From the NCBI GenBank assembly GCA_964020155.1, contig OZ026562.1, forward strand, positions 4,942,080 to 5,006,079: DNA of 64,000 nt. Reading direction: 5' to 3'. Of the stretch, positions 63,026 to 64,000 are shown piece after piece; positions within the stretch are counted from its first letter, which is position 1; the number at the start of each line of letters is the position of its first letter. Below the pieces are notes generated by a model. That model worked only from the letters and a program-made list of their open reading frames with translations, had not been told where the DNA came from and did not search any database. The stretch is from Chondrilla cf. caribensis (Eukaryota; Porifera; Demospongiae; Chondrillida; Chondrillidae). Position numbers and translations under genes: made by a program.

Positions 63026-64000
63026 TAAAGTTGAGGGGGTGTGGCTGCTAGGGTTAGACTTAGCGGCATGAGAGGGTTAAGTTGAGGGGGTGTGGCTGCT
63101 AGGGTTAGACTTAGCGGCATGAGAGGGTTAAGTTGAGGGGGTGTGGCTGCTAGGGTTAGACTTAGCGGCATGAGAGGGTTAAGTTGAGGGGGTGTGGCTG
63201 CTAGGGTTAGACTTAGCGGCATGAGAGGGTTAAGTTGAGGGGGTGTGGCTGCTAGGGTTAGACTTAGCGGCATGAGAGGGTTAAGTTGAGGGGGTGTGGC
63301 TGCTAGGGTTAGACTTAGCGGCATGAGAGGGTTAAGTTGAGGGGGTGTGGCTGCTAGGGTTAGACTTAGCGGCATGAGAGGGTTAAGTTGAGGGGGTGTG
63401 GCTGCTAGGGTTAGACTTAGCGGCATGAGAGGGTTAAGTTGAGGGGGTGTGGCTGCTAGGGTTAGACTTAGCGGCATGAGAGGGTTAAGTTGAGGGGGTG
63501 TGGCTGCTAGGGTTAGACTTAGCGGCATGAGAGGGTTAAGTTGAGGGGGTGTGGCTGCTAGGGTTAGACTTAGCGGCATGAGAGGGTTAAGTTGAGGGGG
63601 TGTGGCTGCTAGGGTTAGACTTAGCGGCATGAGAGGGTTAAGTTGAGGGGGTGTGGCTGCTAGGGTTAGACTTAGCGGCATGAGAGGGTTAAGTTGAGGG
63701 GGTGTGGCTGCTAGGGTTAGACTTAGCGGCATGAGAGGGTTAAGTTGAGGGGGTGTGGCTGCTAGGGTTAGACTTAGCGGCATGAGAGGGTTAAGTTGAG
63801 GGGGTGTGGCTGCTAGGGTTAGACTTAGCGGCATGAGAGGGTTAAGTTGAGGGGGTGTGGCTGCTAGGGTTAGACTTAGCGGCATGAGAGGGTTAAGTTG
63901 AGGGGGTGTGGCTGCTAGGGTTAGACTTAGCGGCATGAGAGGGTTAAGTTGAGGGGGTGTGGCTGCTAGGGTTAGACTTAGCGGCATGAGAGGGTTAAGT
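63026..64000 (+). repeat. Minisatellite C: 51-bp unit, at least 19 nearly perfect copies
   Basis: Unit built on TTAAGTTGAGGGGGTGTGG, CTGCTAGGGTTAGACTTAG and CGGCATGAGAGGG. It runs off the right edge. Each unit contains TAGGGTTAG, a 9-bp match to the animal telomere repeat. A 349-codon minus-strand frame exists only because 51 is a multiple of three and the unit has no stop in that frame. Confidence 0.97.

Noticed and set aside
62938..63987. 349-codon minus-strand ORF of a 17-residue repeat (MPLSLTLAATPPQLNPL)
   Set aside because: It is the translation of a 51-bp minisatellite whose length is divisible by three and that lacks a stop in this frame. No splice or promoter context supports a gene.

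Overview
The window looks like nuclear DNA from an invertebrate animal. It holds intron-rich protein genes of animal type: a receptor tyrosine phosphatase with tandem D1-D2 domains, and a KDM4 histone demethylase with JmjN-JmjC-PHD-ePHD-Tudor architecture. Introns are short GT-AG introns, mostly 50-450 bp, and genes are tightly packed. A sponge (demosponge) fits best, but that is inference from gene style and not a proven assignment. There are no bacterial operons, rRNA genes, canonical tRNA genes or CRISPR arrays.

Gene-rich part (1-11 kb). Positions 1-2847 (+) are the 3' end of the receptor tyrosine phosphatase. About 130 bp later a complete 15-exon KDM4 gene (2986-7080, +) begins. It converges tail to tail with an unclassified Ser/Thr protein kinase gene of about 14 exons (about 7179-10863, -). 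Near 11.2 kb lies a decayed GLI-like C2H2 zinc-finger exon. Introns carry minisatellites, long TG tracts and a MITE whose empty site survives in a neighbouring duplicate.

Repeat-rich part (11.4-64 kb). Four repeat families make up nearly everything. Satellite A has 346-361 bp monomers and fills about 24 kb (20841-45006) and 14 kb (47989-62390), with diverged copies at 11447-12140 and 18370-18819. Satellite B has a period of about 187 bp. Segment D is a 2.4 kb duplicated segment holding a tRNA-like SINE head and degraded coding-like stretches. Minisatellite C (51 bp unit, at least 19 copies) runs off the right edge. D and B recur in the same order with the same B-to-A junction at 20.8 kb and 48.0 kb, so the region behaves as a macro-repeat. 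D copy 1 is interrupted by a 4.06 kb non-LTR retrotransposon (13005-17067) with a 1281-codon ORF, a poly(A) tail and a perfect 63 bp target-site duplication. D copy 2 preserves the empty site.

The most notable observation is that each satellite A monomer is bounded by terminal inverted repeats (CTTGTCACCACG...CGTGGTGACAAG). The joint between neighbours folds into a 45-nt hairpin whose pairing is kept in diverged variants. This suggests a MITE-like element amplified into a satellite with nested higher-order repeats. All protein models are hand-spliced from the DNA with reading phases checked. No database search was run.
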